DNA of 11,499 nucleotides from Opitutia bacterium UBA5964. GTDB lineage: Bacteria; Verrucomicrobiota; Verrucomicrobiia; Opitutales; Coraliomargaritaceae. The DNA lies in contig DJBY01000121.1 of assembly GCA_002430605.1 (NCBI GenBank), positions 23,354-34,852 on the forward strand, read 5' to 3'. Under the pieces are notes generated by a model. That model ran no database searches, was not told the origin of the DNA, and worked only from the letters and a program-made list of their open reading frames with translations. Positions 1 through 7,276 of the stretch are shown here, piece by piece; positions within the stretch are counted from its first letter, which is position 1; each line of letters opens with the position of its first letter. Position numbers and translations under genes: made by a program.

Positions 1-560
1 TCCAACCTCGCCTTTGAATAACCGATCCCATCATAGACCCGTCCGTCGCGCGCAACTAAACGCAGATGTCGCTTCCCGTCGGCTCCCGCGACCGCTAAGC
101 GAAGTGCCGGCACACGCTCTTTTACCCGAATCCGTAAATCACTCGGAAACACACGCTCAACCGAAGCTGATTTCACTTGAACATCCGCTTCCAAGCTTTT
201 TTTCAGCGCATGGATATCCGCCTCCATCATCGACATCCCAGGGCGTAGTTTAATCGTCTGACTCAACCAATTATCTGGCAATACACCATCGGTATCAAAA
301 ATAATACGCTCAATCGGCTTCGAACTCGGCGTCATCGGAATGGTCTCTTCGCTATTTTTGAATGTCCACCCCACCCAAGCTAGCCCGCCAAGCAGCACAA
401 GCAGCAACAGGAAACCAGCTAAGAATTTAAACCAACGCGTTTGCCGGCGCTTTCGCGCCTGCGCGGAATTGACTCGGGAACGGCGCGGCCCAGCCAGCTC
501 TCGCCAGCTTTGTTTACCACCAGCGGAGGTGCCGCCTTTTTGTTTGCCGCTCCCAATCAT
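1..560 (-). CDS. ftsQ: Cell division protein FtsQ (partial, C-terminus beyond left edge)
   Basis: Divisome protein that bridges early and late septal proteins (FtsB/FtsL and the FtsWI synthase) from the periplasmic face of the inner membrane. The reading frame is open from the ATG at 560 to the window edge, giving 186 residues. Residues 1-42 are cytoplasmic and rich in Lys, Arg, Gly and Ser (for example ARKRRQTRWFKF). Residues about 45-67 are one membrane segment (FLLLLVLLGGLAWVGW). Residues about 82-150 match a POTRA domain: a strand (IERIIFD), an acidic helix region, then VKSASVERVFPSDLRIRVKE, which is the typical FtsQ signature. The FtsQ C-terminal beta domain is only begun. The ATG lies in an ATGA overlap with the ddl stop, and an AAGGA motif sits 9 bases upstream, supporting this start. 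Position after ddl matches the ddl-ftsQ order of dcw clusters. Confidence 0.9.
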   Translation of the reverse strand, partial: MIGSGKQKGGTSAGGKQSWRELAGPRRSRVNSAQARKRRQTRWFKFLAGFLLLLVLLGGLAWVGWTFKNSEETIPMTPSSKPIERIIFDTDGVLPDNWLSQTIKLRPGMSMMEADIHALKKSLEADVQVKSASVERVFPSDLRIRVKERVPALRLAVAGADGKRHLRLVARDGRVYDGIGYSKARL

Positions 561-1495
561 TCCCCAAATTCCTTTATTTCACGGGCTGCGAATCGCTCGA
601 TCGCAGGCGTCACCAGCTCACGTGCCAATGACTCAAAATTGAAGCCCATACAGGATGCACTTTTTGGCAATAAACTCGTCGCGGTCAATCCTGGTAAAGT
701 ATTGACCTCTAAAAAATATAATTGCGAGCCGTCCAACAGAAAGTCAATCCGCGCAAAATCGCGGCAGCCACAGGCATCAAACAGTGCCTCCGCTTGTGCC
801 TTGATACGCGCCTCCAGCTCAGATTCTAACTCCGCGGGGTAGCGATACTCGGTCGAACCAGCCGTATATTTAGCGGTATAATCATACACCCCACTCGCAC
901 TCACGATCTCGACCACGCCCATTGCTGCGCCCTTCAGCACGCCGACCGTCAACTCGCGGCCGTGTATGCGTTGCTCAATCAACCAATTGCCACTGTGGAT
1001 TTGAGATAGCGTCACGCCGAGCGCCGAACGATGCTCAGTGAAATACAGCCCCACACTACTGCCCTGATCGGTCGGCTTAATCACCAGCGAGGTGCCGAGC
1101 GTCGCAATCACTGCATCTGCCAGCGGCGCATCCGTACCGTCAAAAACCATCGCCTCCGGCACACCGATGCCTAGATTCCTCGCAATCGTCTTGGTCAAAT
1201 CCTTGGCCATGCACAACTTGCTCGCGACCGAGTCGCTGCCGCAATATTCGATGCCCGCAGCTTCCAGCAGCGCCTGCAAGCGCCCATCTTCACCAAACGC
1301 ACCGTGCAATGCAGGAAACACAATCGAGCGCTGTGCATTGATCGAATCGGGCAGTGCCTCCGCATCGAGACGCAACAACTCAACCTCAAAGTTAACAGCC
1401 AAAGCCTTGCCGATCGACTCACCACTGACAAGGGAGACCTCTCGCTCAGAGCCCACGCCCCCATACAATACAATGATCGATTCTGGATTAGCCAC
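557..1495 (-). CDS. ddl: D-alanine--D-alanine ligase (DdlB type)
   Basis: ATP-grasp ligase that joins two D-Ala in the cytoplasm; the dipeptide is later added to the UDP-MurNAc tripeptide by MurF. From a GTG start it is 312 residues, the normal size. Visible motifs are GSEREVSLVSG (14-25, the DdlB form of the N-terminal substrate loop), ALHGAFGEDGRLQ (62-74), SKLCMAKDLTK (92-102), VIKPTDQGSSVGL (138-150, ATP-binding), WLIEQRIHGRELTVGVL (171-187), YDYTAKYTAGSTEYRYPAEL (204-223, omega-loop region), CRDFARIDFLL (244-254) and LEVNTLPGLTATSLLP (262-277, metal and D-Ala binding). The frame stays open up to 1582 with ATG codons, but those lie inside murB and would add an unrelated N-terminal tail. 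GTG at 1495 has a GAAGGG motif 7 bases upstream and overlaps the murB stop by 8 bases (GTGGCTAA). Confidence 0.95.
   Translation of the reverse strand: MANPESIIVLYGGVGSEREVSLVSGESIGKALAVNFEVELLRLDAEALPDSINAQRSIVFPALHGAFGEDGRLQALLEAAGIEYCGSDSVASKLCMAKDLTKTIARNLGIGVPEAMVFDGTDAPLADAVIATLGTSLVIKPTDQGSSVGLYFTEHRSALGVTLSQIHSGNWLIEQRIHGRELTVGVLKGAAMGVVEIVSASGVYDYTAKYTAGSTEYRYPAELESELEARIKAQAEALFDACGCRDFARIDFLLDGSQLYFLEVNTLPGLTATSLLPKSASCMGFNFESLARELVTPAIERFAAREIKEFGE
570..574 (-). promoter_or_regulatory. Ribosome binding site of ftsQ
   Basis: AAGGA on the minus strand, 9 bases before the ftsQ ATG and inside the end of ddl. It supports the ATG within the ATGA overlap as the start, with coupled translation of ddl and ftsQ. 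Confidence 0.6.
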
Positions 1496-3806
1496 GATTT
1501 GTCCCTTCTTCAAAAGATTCCACATCGCCGAGCACAGCATCCCATGATTGCCCAAGTAATAAAACTTCCGGCTCCAACACATAGCCTGACTTTGCCCGAA
1601 TCACCGCACGCACTTGCCGCACAAGTTCGATCACGTCCGCGGCGCTGGCACCGCCTCGGTTGACGATAAAGTTACCATGTACATCCGAAACTTCCGCCGC
1701 ACCGACACGCATGCCTTTCACACCATAGGTATCGATCAACTTACCCGCAAAATTACCTTCTGGATTTTTAAAGATACAGCCAGCACTCGGATCTCTGGGC
1801 TGCGAAGCTTTGCGCGAACTCGAATAACTATCCATGCGCTCCCGGATCGAGGCTTCACCCTCAATCTCGGCACTTTTTAATACTGCCCCAAGCGCGATGC
1901 CACGGCTAATCTCTTCCACCTTACGATATCCGAAGTGAAACGCATCTTTAGGCAAATCCTGTAACTGCCCCGCCTGGTCCAAAAACTGCACACGCTCAAC
2001 TACATCAAACATCCAATTGCCCATCGCACCGGCATTCATACGCAATGCACCACCAAGCGCACCAGGGATCCCTTCGAGAAACTCAAAACCTGCGAGCCCA
2101 GCCTTCGCGGCATGCCCGCAAATTTCTTTGAGTCGCACACCGGCGGCCGACCAGATACGACCATCGCTCAGCACCTCAGTGCGCCGCCAGCTCGCACCTG
2201 AAAAACGGATGACCAAGCCCGAGAAGCCTTCATCCGGCACCAATAAGTTCGAGCCACGACCAAGGCAAAACGTCTCCAGATTAAACAACTTTGCCGCGCG
2301 CAACAATGCACGCAGATCACACAGGTTTGCGGGCTCCGCATAAAAACGTGCCGCACCACCAATACGCATCGTCGTTTTATTCGCCAATGGCTCGTCCGAT
2401 TTTAATACGCACTCTGATGATACACGACCTTTCAAAAAATCACACCATGCAGCAGTAACATCTGCCCCACTACGACGCATCGACGCAAACATACCAGCAA
2501 ACTGATCAATATCCCCCGCCCCGACAAAGGCCACCAAACTAGGTTCACTGCCAATCGATTCTAACAGTCGTCGTATACCCGCAGGATTCATCGTCAATAC
2601 TTCCGGCGGCTCTGCAGGGAACTCTTGGGCTAACTCAGCAAGCGTGCCGCCCTTAATGACAGACTCATGCGCGGCATATACTGGCAACAAAAAGAGCTGA
2701 TCCGTTGTCTGCAAAATCTCGGCAAAGGCGCGCTTGAATTGCTTGGTGCGCGAGTAGCGATGAGGTTGAAACACCACAACCAGTCGATGATCCGGAGCCA
2801 TCGCGCGCAAACACTCAAACAACGCTGCAATCTCAGTGGGATGATGCGCATAGTCTTCGACCACTGTGAGCTGCTCGTCACAGTGAAGCACCGTCTGTCG
2901 CCGCGTTATACCGCAGAAATTAGAGAGCACATCAGCAGGCAAGTTTGCAGATAAAAGATTTAGAACGGACAAAGCCGCCGCACCATTGATCAAATTAAAG
3001 CGCCCCACGACTGGCGCCTCAATCTGTGTCTCAGCAAAATGACCGCCTAACTGCAAACGCCCGTCCACACCAACCTGCACATTAAAATCTCCGTGCGCAC
3101 CAAAGGTTAGCAGTTCCGCACCACCAGTTTCGATAAAGCGCCCAGTCAAATCACCCTCGACCGAAAGCAACACCTGCTCCTTCGTGCGCGCGATCAGTTG
3201 ACGAAAAGCATCATCGAGCATCTCGCCGCTGGAATAGCGGTCCGCATGGTCCCAATCCACATTTAGCACCACAGTGATTTCCGGCGAAAAATGATCAATC
3301 GTACCATCGCTCTCATCGACCTCCGCAATCAACCAATCACTCTCCGCATAGTGGCTTGGCGGGAGCGTCGTATCATTAAATAAACCACCGAGGATATAAT
3401 TAGCAGCTACTCCGCACTGCCGTACCCCATGCGCAATCATTCCAGACGTCGTCGTCTTACCATGGCTTCCGACCACCGCGATCAAGCGCTTCGAAGCCGC
3501 GACTTTGGCGAGCATCTCACCACGACGTAAAATCTTCAGCCCCTGTTCACCAGCCGCCAGTAACAACGGGTGGTCCGCCTGAATCGCACTTGAATAGACG
3601 ACTGTCGTAAACTCTACGAATTGTTCTGAGAAGACAAAGTCGCGAAGTGATACTCCGGACTCTTCTAAAAAACAGCGCACACGCTCCTGCAAATTATCAT
3701 CGTATCCAGCAATCGAATACCCAGCATGCGCCATCCAACCAGCTAGTGGTGCCATGCCCATGCCGCCGATTCCGATAAACAAGTAAGACTCTTTAGATCC
3801 AGTCAT
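1488..3806 (-). CDS. murC/murB: Bifunctional UDP-N-acetylmuramate--L-alanine ligase / UDP-N-acetylenolpyruvoylglucosamine reductase (MurC-MurB fusion)
   Basis: A 772-residue cytoplasmic protein carrying two enzymes of peptidoglycan precursor synthesis. Residues 1-450 are MurC, which adds L-Ala to UDP-MurNAc using ATP: Rossmann start FIGIGGMGMAPLA (10-22), P-loop GSHGKTTTSG (113-122), AEVDESDGTI (161-170), NVDWDHADRY (182-191), EDYAHHPTE (317-325) and FQPHRYSRT (346-354). Residues about 455-772 are MurB, the FAD/NADPH reductase that makes UDP-MurNAc: NKTTMRIGGAARFYAEP (476-492), GRGSNLLVPDEGFSGL (516-531), EFLEGIPGALGGALRMNAG (575-593), GYR (626-628), SAGCIFKNP (674-682), SDVHGNFIVNRGGAS (707-721) and LEPEV (744-748). 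The usual catalytic Ser of the SAGSxFKNP motif is Cys677 here; the other catalytic positions (Arg628, Glu745) look intact. The ATG overlaps the murG stop (ATGA), with GGGAG 8 bases upstream. The frame is continuous with no sign of a sequencing frameshift. Confidence 0.96.
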   Translation of the reverse strand: MTGSKESYLFIGIGGMGMAPLAGWMAHAGYSIAGYDDNLQERVRCFLEESGVSLRDFVFSEQFVEFTTVVYSSAIQADHPLLLAAGEQGLKILRRGEMLAKVAASKRLIAVVGSHGKTTTSGMIAHGVRQCGVAANYILGGLFNDTTLPPSHYAESDWLIAEVDESDGTIDHFSPEITVVLNVDWDHADRYSSGEMLDDAFRQLIARTKEQVLLSVEGDLTGRFIETGGAELLTFGAHGDFNVQVGVDGRLQLGGHFAETQIEAPVVGRFNLINGAAALSVLNLLSANLPADVLSNFCGITRRQTVLHCDEQLTVVEDYAHHPTEIAALFECLRAMAPDHRLVVVFQPHRYSRTKQFKRAFAEILQTTDQLFLLPVYAAHESVIKGGTLAELAQEFPAEPPEVLTMNPAGIRRLLESIGSEPSLVAFVGAGDIDQFAGMFASMRRSGADVTAAWCDFLKGRVSSECVLKSDEPLANKTTMRIGGAARFYAEPANLCDLRALLRAAKLFNLETFCLGRGSNLLVPDEGFSGLVIRFSGASWRRTEVLSDGRIWSAAGVRLKEICGHAAKAGLAGFEFLEGIPGALGGALRMNAGAMGNWMFDVVERVQFLDQAGQLQDLPKDAFHFGYRKVEEISRGIALGAVLKSAEIEGEASIRERMDSYSSSRKASQPRDPSAGCIFKNPEGNFAGKLIDTYGVKGMRVGAAEVSDVHGNFIVNRGGASAADVIELVRQVRAVIRAKSGYVLEPEVLLLGQSWDAVLGDVESFEEGTNRG
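1503..1508 (-). promoter_or_regulatory. Ribosome binding site deciding the ddl GTG start
   Basis: GAAGGG on the minus strand, ending 7 bases before the GTG at 1495. The upstream in-frame ATG codons lack such a motif and would extend the protein into murB, so this site favours the GTG. Confidence 0.65.
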
Positions 3807-4930
3807 ACCGCAGGCTCCCGTTTATAAGCTTCCGCTAAAGCCCGCGCGTTACACAATGCTTCGATATCAGACGCAATACGTTCACCAGAATCAAAACGAT
3901 CCAGACGTTCGAGGTTGGATTTAAACTTACTAAGTACCCAGTCGTTAAATATCAGCCCTTCAACTTCAGCTAACAATTGGCTCAACTGATCCTGTGCTAG
4001 AACCAGACCCGCGCCATGGCGCTCGTGCATCACCGCATTCGCCTGCTGATGATTATCCGCAGCAAAAGGATAAGGGATCAAAATCGACGGCGCACGACAA
4101 CGAACAATCTCCGCGATCGAGCCCGCTCCCGCACGCGAGATCACCAGATCCGCCGCCGAAATTACGTCGCCCATCTGATCTGAAAATGGCACAAACGTCG
4201 CCGATACCTCCTCGCTTTTAGAACTGACCGTTTGCAGCGACCCCGCAGAGGTTTTCCCGAGCCCAGTCACACAATAGACCGAAATCCCTTGCTTCGCCAA
4301 GGCCTCAAAATGATCGATTACCCATTCATTGAGGGCCGCAGCACCTTGGCTCCCTCCGATCAGCACCAGCAACTTATTGGGCACCTTAATGCCTAACAGC
4401 TCCCAAGCCTCTGCCTTCAAACGATGCTTCACATCGCCGCGAACGGGATAACCAAGATAACGAACACGTCTGGAGGGCACTCCTTTCAAGCGCACACCAT
4501 CTGGTAAATACACACGCGTTGCGAGGTGCTTCAATAAACGCACCGCCTTACCCGGACGACAGTTGGCCTCATGCACGGCAACTGGCACTCCTGCAAGACG
4601 AGCAGCTAAGCCTAAGCCCACCGAAAGAAAGCCACCAAACAGCAACACCAGATCGGGTTTTTCCTTACGCACCAGCTTATGCGAAAAAAGACAGCCGGAC
4701 AGCAGGCTCCAACACGAAGTGATCCACTTCGTCACTCCACCCGAAAACGCCCGCCCAGGCGTCTTATGGAAATTCAGATGTGCATACTTCTCAATCAAGG
4801 CCGAATCCACCTGCTTCTGACTAATCAACAAAGTGCAGTGATGCCCACGCGATTGTAACACCTCGGCGATCGCAATCCCTGGAGCCAGATGGCCACCAGT
4901 GCCACCACATGCAATCAGTATACGGCTCAT
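3803..4930 (-). CDS. murG: UDP-GlcNAc--undecaprenyl-PP-MurNAc-pentapeptide GlcNAc transferase MurG
   Basis: Peripheral GT-B glycosyltransferase on the cytoplasmic face of the inner membrane. It adds GlcNAc to lipid I to make lipid II, the substrate of FtsW. From the ATG at 4930 it is 375 residues, close to the usual 355-365. Motifs are ACGGTGGHLAPGIAIAEVL (7-25, glycine-rich loop for lipid I), VHEANCRPG (119-127), IGGSQGAAALN (191-201), VPFSDQMGDVISAADLVISR (247-266), RAGAGSIAEI (266-275, UDP-GlcNAc binding) and YPFAADNHQQANA (287-299). The frame continues upstream to an ATG at 4966, but that would put a 12-residue tail before the conserved MSRILIACGG start. The 4930 ATG also gives the ATGA overlap with ftsW that recurs in this operon. 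No strong Shine-Dalgarno motif precedes it (a GGAG lies 12 bases away), so translation probably relies on coupling to ftsW. Confidence 0.96.
   Translation of the reverse strand: MSRILIACGGTGGHLAPGIAIAEVLQSRGHHCTLLISQKQVDSALIEKYAHLNFHKTPGRAFSGGVTKWITSCWSLLSGCLFSHKLVRKEKPDLVLLFGGFLSVGLGLAARLAGVPVAVHEANCRPGKAVRLLKHLATRVYLPDGVRLKGVPSRRVRYLGYPVRGDVKHRLKAEAWELLGIKVPNKLLVLIGGSQGAAALNEWVIDHFEALAKQGISVYCVTGLGKTSAGSLQTVSSKSEEVSATFVPFSDQMGDVISAADLVISRAGAGSIAEIVRCRAPSILIPYPFAADNHQQANAVMHERHGAGLVLAQDQLSQLLAEVEGLIFNDWVLSKFKSNLERLDRFDSGERIASDIEALCNARALAEAYKREPAV
3815..3819 (-). promoter_or_regulatory. Ribosome binding site of murC/murB
   Basis: GGGAG on the minus strand, 8 bases before the ATG at 3806 and inside the 3' end of murG. 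It supports the ATG in the ATGA overlap. Confidence 0.55.
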
Positions 4931-6069
4931 AGCTGACGCTGTCTCCACAACGCAGGTAGCTCCCATGAGCGGAAGCCGTTTAAAATAATTCCAGTCAACA
5001 CAAACATGAAAACAAGATTCGAGCCACCATACGAAATAAACGGCAAAGACATTCCCTTAGTCGGAAGACATCCCGTAACCACTCCAATATTAATTAATGC
5101 CTGAAGCGTCACAAATAGTAGCGCCCCCATAATCAACAAATATTGATACAGGTCTGGCGCACGCTTCAACTGCAACACGCCGACAAAAAACAAAGTCATA
5201 AAAAGAACCACCACCCCGAGGGTAAATACGAGGCCAAGTTCTTCACCCACGATAGCAAAAATAAAGTCTGTATGTGCTTCTGGTAAAAATGACATCTGCT
5301 GACGCCCCGCACCGAGCCCGACGCCTTGCACGCCGCCAGCGCCAAAGGCTAGAATCCCCTGCCACAACTGATAAGAGCTATCACTGCGATTACCTTCAAC
5401 ATCGAGAAAGGAAGTGATGCGCTGTAAGCGCACAGGATCGTGATACACCGCCACAGAAAACAAAGCCAAGGCCAACATCGCGGTGGGAATTAGAAACTTC
5501 AATCGCAGACCAGCGAGGTACAGCATAATGCCACCCACTGCACCGCAAAGAAAGGCAGTGCCGAAATCAGGCTCTATAATGATTAAACCACAAATCACCG
5601 CAAGCATGCCACAAGGCACGATAAAGCCACGCAGCGGATGATCCAAATTGCGCCGATTCGCCGCCAGATAATGCGCCATCATAAACAGCAAGCCCAACTT
5701 TCCGATCTCCGACACCTGCAAGCGCATCGGCCCGCAATCGATCCAACGCTGCGCGCCATTAACCGTCACACCGATACCAGGGATCAGTACCAAAACCAAT
5801 AACAGCACCGCGCCCCCTGCTAAAATATATGCATAGTCTCGCAAGGCCGCCAAATTGACAATCATCGCAAACCCGCCGGCCAGAGTTGCAATCACTAACC
5901 AGATGAGCTGCTTGCGCAGCAGCACCGTCGGGTCGGAATGCATCGCTTGCGAGGCGCTAAATAGCACCACCAGACCAAGGAAAGTGAGCGAAATAACAAT
6001 CAGTGCGATGAACACTCCTGCTGGCGGAATTCTCCAAAAGGAATTTCGCAAAGCAGTCCGTGCGCACAT
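4927..6069 (-). CDS. ftsW: Septal peptidoglycan glycosyltransferase FtsW (SEDS family)
   Basis: Polytopic inner-membrane enzyme that polymerises lipid II into septal glycan strands with its partner class b PBP (FtsI). Length 380, typical of FtsW. About ten hydrophobic segments are visible, beginning at residues 17-39 (GVFIALIVISLTFLGLVVLF). SEDS family signatures are NGAQRWIDCGPMRLQVSEIG (104-123), IIEPDFGTAFL (164-174), FGAGGVQGVGLGAGRQQMSF (242-261), LPEAHTDFIFAIVGEELG (262-279, with Asp268 at the position of the catalytic aspartate in the large extracytoplasmic loop), INIGVVTGCLPTKGMSLP (326-343) and FISYGGSNL (344-352). Adjacency to murG and murD, rather than to a mrdA-type PBP, favours FtsW over RodA. 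The ATG at 6069 has no clear ribosome binding site but leaves a normal-length N-terminus. It is separated from the LysM gene by 38 bases. Confidence 0.95.
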   Translation of the reverse strand: MCARTALRNSFWRIPPAGVFIALIVISLTFLGLVVLFSASQAMHSDPTVLLRKQLIWLVIATLAGGFAMIVNLAALRDYAYILAGGAVLLLVLVLIPGIGVTVNGAQRWIDCGPMRLQVSEIGKLGLLFMMAHYLAANRRNLDHPLRGFIVPCGMLAVICGLIIIEPDFGTAFLCGAVGGIMLYLAGLRLKFLIPTAMLALALFSVAVYHDPVRLQRITSFLDVEGNRSDSSYQLWQGILAFGAGGVQGVGLGAGRQQMSFLPEAHTDFIFAIVGEELGLVFTLGVVVLFMTLFFVGVLQLKRAPDLYQYLLIMGALLFVTLQALINIGVVTGCLPTKGMSLPFISYGGSNLVFMFVLTGIILNGFRSWELPALWRQRQL

Positions 6070-6107
6070 TCTATGCTGATATCAAGCTAAACGGTTGAGT
6101 CGAAAGA

Positions 6108-7241
6108 TTACTGATCATCCAGACGGATAACTGGAATCTCTACAGCATTTTCGAATAAGGCATCAGTATTAATCTCAACGATATCCTCTTCGACTAATGG
6201 ATCCGCTTCGACCACACGGATCTCGATCGGTCCGTCACTGCTAGCGCTCACTGTAGGTGCCGCAGCAGCAACTGTTGCAGTCTTTGCCGCGACATTCGCC
6301 GCACTACCAGTGGAGCTGACTTTAAGTTTTTGCCCGATCTGCATCTTGCGCGGATCGGTGATGCCGTTAATCGCAAGTAACTCAGACGCTGTCATCCCAT
6401 ATTGACGCGCTATCGTTGCAGGATATTCGCCCGCCTTCACAATGTGTGTGCCGTCTGCGCTGATCGAACGAGCTGGCTTGACTGCGGCGGCAGGAGCTGC
6501 AGCCGTCTCAGTAGAACTGCCGCTGGTAGCACCAGCGACTGGAATCATCAACTTCTCGCCAACACGAATCAGATCGGAAGTCTTGTTGTTGGCCGCTTTG
6601 AGCGCTCGCACTGAAATATTATACCTCACTGCGATCTTAGATAAATTATCGCCACCCTTCACCGTGTAAGCTTCGGTGGCCATGTTATAATCAGACGGTT
6701 GGTACGCATCCGCCGTTACTGTTGTGACGCTTGCAGTGCCACCTTCGACCGGAATTTGAATTTGCTGACCGATCTTAAGCACTGAATTCTTATTCAGGTC
6801 ATTCGCAGCATACAGCTCATTGAGCGAAACATTATAGCGCTTGGAAATCGCCCAGAGGCTATCGCCCTTCTTCACCGTATAGCTTTGGAACGACGAGCCC
6901 GCCACATCGACTTTCGATACAAATGCCTCGGAAACGATTGGCTCAAGTTGCGGCGTCACTTCTTCAAATTCAGAAAACTCAAGGCCAGGGCGATTTGGCG
7001 CATAACGGCCATCTTCACTCGCATCAAATCCAGCGTTAAACGCGGAATCGATCGAAGCGTCTACACGAGTTGCAGGAATCAAGCTTTCAGAAGACTTCTG
7101 CACCGCCAAACCAGTGGTTCGGTTTTGTTGATATGTTTGTGTCGGCGGTTGGGTGGTTCCACAGCCCGGCTGGACGATAAGAACGGCAATAACACCGAGA
7201 TGAAGACAGAGAACAAACCCGAAGACTTTTGAAATTTTCAT
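6108..7241 (-). CDS. Membrane-anchored protein with three LysM domains, in the dcw cluster
   Basis: 377-residue envelope protein probably binding peptidoglycan glycan chains. Residues about 6-26 form a hydrophobic signal or anchor ending in QPGC; Cys27 could be lipidated, but the lipobox is atypical because Gln stands at -3. After a low-complexity stretch come three LysM repeats. LysM1 is at 119-165 (SYTVKKGDSLWAISKRYNVS, then LKIGQQIQIP), LysM2 at 191-235 (AYTVKGGDNLSKIAVRYNIS, then IRVGEKLMIP), and LysM3 at 265-308 (THIVKAGEYPATIARQYGMT, then MQIGQKLKV). LysM3 lacks the usual GDxL core and is the most diverged. The repeats are joined by Ala/Thr/Ser-rich linkers, and residues 338-377 form an acidic tail. 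No catalytic domain (NlpD/LytM peptidase, amidase, transpeptidase) is visible. It sits between murD (35-base gap) and ftsW (38-base gap), so a role in septal wall binding is inferred. No Shine-Dalgarno motif is seen. Confidence 0.85.
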   Translation of the reverse strand: MKISKVFGFVLCLHLGVIAVLIVQPGCGTTQPPTQTYQQNRTTGLAVQKSSESLIPATRVDASIDSAFNAGFDASEDGRYAPNRPGLEFSEFEEVTPQLEPIVSEAFVSKVDVAGSSFQSYTVKKGDSLWAISKRYNVSLNELYAANDLNKNSVLKIGQQIQIPVEGGTASVTTVTADAYQPSDYNMATEAYTVKGGDNLSKIAVRYNISVRALKAANNKTSDLIRVGEKLMIPVAGATSGSSTETAAAPAAAVKPARSISADGTHIVKAGEYPATIARQYGMTASELLAINGITDPRKMQIGQKLKVSSTGSAANVAAKTATVAAAAPTVSASSDGPIEIRVVEADPLVEEDIVEINTDALFENAVEIPVIRLDDQ

Positions 7242-7276
7242 AATACTATACGCTGCGATTGCAAGTAACAGACAAA

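Noticed and set aside
1092..1547. 151-residue open frame on the plus strand
   Set aside because: Antisense to ddl, where conserved Ddl motifs are continuous; no recognisable domain or ribosome binding site.
1496..1582. Longer form of Ddl starting from ATG at 1582
   Set aside because: The extra 29 residues are coded inside murB and do not resemble Ddl. The GTG at 1495 has a well-placed GAAGGG motif and gives the family length.
4931..4966. Longer form of MurG starting from ATG at 4966
   Set aside because: The extra 12 residues precede the conserved MSRILIACGG start, and the ATGA overlap at 4927-4930 fits the pattern of the operon.
6300..7000. Possible NlpD/LytM-type amidase activator
   Set aside because: LysM repeats alone are present; no M23 peptidase domain with its H-x-x-x-D and H-x-H motifs exists in the protein.
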